From: an uncultured Butyricicoccus sp.
Lineage (GTDB): Bacteria > Bacillota > Clostridia > Oscillospirales > Butyricicoccaceae
NCBI GenBank assembly: GCA_900555465.1
Contig: USLE01000010.1
Location: 1-12,864, forward strand
Length of the DNA: 12,864 nt
Reading direction: 5' to 3'
The notes below the pieces were generated by a model that had not been told where the DNA came from, made no database searches, and was given only the letters and a program-made list of their open reading frames with translations. This document shows, in pieces, positions 12,604-12,864 of the stretch. Numbering within the stretch: the first letter of the stretch is position 1; every line of letters starts with the position of its first letter. A program made the position numbers and the translations under genes.

Positions 12604-12696
12604 GCCGCGCGCAGCGGCATCGTCTCCGCCGTCTACAGGCGGCCAGTACGCAGGTAATTATAAGATGATTAACTATGGAGAAAGGTTGTGTGCAGC

Positions 12697-12864
12697 ATGA
12701 CAGGCTATGTCAACTCCATCCAGTCGCTCGGCGCGGTCGACGGGCCGGGCGTGCGCTACGTCGTCTTTATGCAGGGCTGCCCGCTGCGCTGCGTTTACTG
12801 CCACAACCCGGACACCTGGCTGACGCAGGGCGGCGAAGCGTACACCGCGGACGAGCTCACGCGC
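12697..12864 (+). CDS. pflA: Pyruvate formate-lyase activating enzyme, 5' part only
   Basis: The first 56 codons of a radical S-adenosylmethionine activase that installs the glycyl radical on PflB. GYVNSIQSLGAVDGPGVRYV is typical of PflA N-termini. CPLRCVYC supplies the CxxxCxxC [4Fe-4S] ligands Cys28, Cys32 and Cys35, followed by HNPDTW. ATG 12697 fits the usual family start. However, its nearest ribosome site (AAAGG) is 11 nt away, while an in-frame GTG at 12688 sits 7 nt from GGAG and would add three residues, so the exact start is open. The rest of the gene lies outside the window. Confidence 0.95.
   Translation, partial: MTGYVNSIQSLGAVDGPGVRYVVFMQGCPLRCVYCHNPDTWLTQGGEAYTADELTR

Larger units (their letters stand above)
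11922..12696. other. 775-bp gene-free palindromic mosaic between pflB and pflA
   Basis: No reading frame here has a convincing ribosome site plus protein-like composition. The stretch is instead dense in hairpins and repeated modules: direct repeat units, an inverted module pair, GCGCA-loop hairpins and possible ends at 11967-11993 and 12629-12655. An AT-rich piece, TTATAAGATGATTAAC (from 12658), could hold a -10 for pflA (TATAAG at 12660), but no -35 is evident. I do not recognise the repeat family. An inserted non-autonomous mobile or REP-like element cluster is the simplest reading. Confidence 0.7.

Noticed and set aside
12040..12668. Several ~100-125-codon frames in the pflB-pflA gap
   Set aside because: They lie inside repeats and hairpins, have no good ribosome sites, are Arg/Ala/Gly-rich, and overlapping frames exist on both strands.

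Overview
This is a GC-rich bacterial chromosome segment, most likely from an anaerobic gut-type Clostridia/Oscillospirales organism (Butyricicoccus, Agathobaculum or Faecalibacterium-like). That placement is an inference. It rests on strong AGGAGG-type ribosome sites before nearly every gene, Firmicutes-style promoters and terminators, a pyruvate formate-lyase system under a ZTP riboswitch, a Clostridia-type phosphofructokinase carrying the PKTIDND motif, and a TipAL/Mta-like MerR regulator.

Left part (1-5111, all minus strand). Reading in the direction of transcription: tRNA-Leu(UAA) with a perfect consensus promoter and its own terminator; a Gfo/Idh/MocA-type oxidoreductase; an intracellular PF00882-type zinc-dependent phospholipase-like protein; a short DUF1294 membrane protein overlapping a MntE-like cation diffusion facilitator by ATGA; and dihydroorotase (pyrC), whose C-terminus runs off the window. 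The pyrC promoter is built into the terminator of the gene before it.

Middle part (5187-8213). A PfkB-family 1-phosphofructokinase-like gene (minus) is divergent from a MerR/TipAL-like regulator (plus). The regulator has a 19-bp-spacer MerR-type promoter and an internal ribosome site that could make the ligand-binding domain alone, as Streptomyces tipA does. A bidirectional terminator separates it from a 38-residue Asn/Gln-rich protein (minus), which is divergent from yebC (plus). A perfect bidirectional terminator lies between yebC and the convergent pfkA.

Right part (8247-12864). pfkA (minus) and pflB (plus) diverge from a 369-bp region. On the pflB side this holds a promoter, a complete ZTP (pfl-motif) riboswitch, an overlapping terminator and an unusual 14-bp hairpin just past the terminator U-tract. 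pflB (formate C-acetyltransferase) is intact. pflA, its radical-SAM activase, begins at 12697 and leaves the window. The roughly 775 bp between them contain no convincing gene. They hold a mosaic of palindromic modules: two direct ~210-bp units 287-290 bp apart, a 12-bp hairpin whose two copies differ by three compensated base-pair changes, several hairpins with a GCGCA loop, one module in inverted orientation, and possible imperfect terminal inverted repeats. I do not recognise this repeat family. It is the least explained part of the window.

Together the recognisable metabolic genes cover sugar-phosphate phosphorylation (fruK-like, pfkA), pyruvate cleavage to acetyl-CoA and formate (pflB/pflA), and pyrimidine synthesis (pyrC). 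The riboswitch links formate production to folate/purine one-carbon status.
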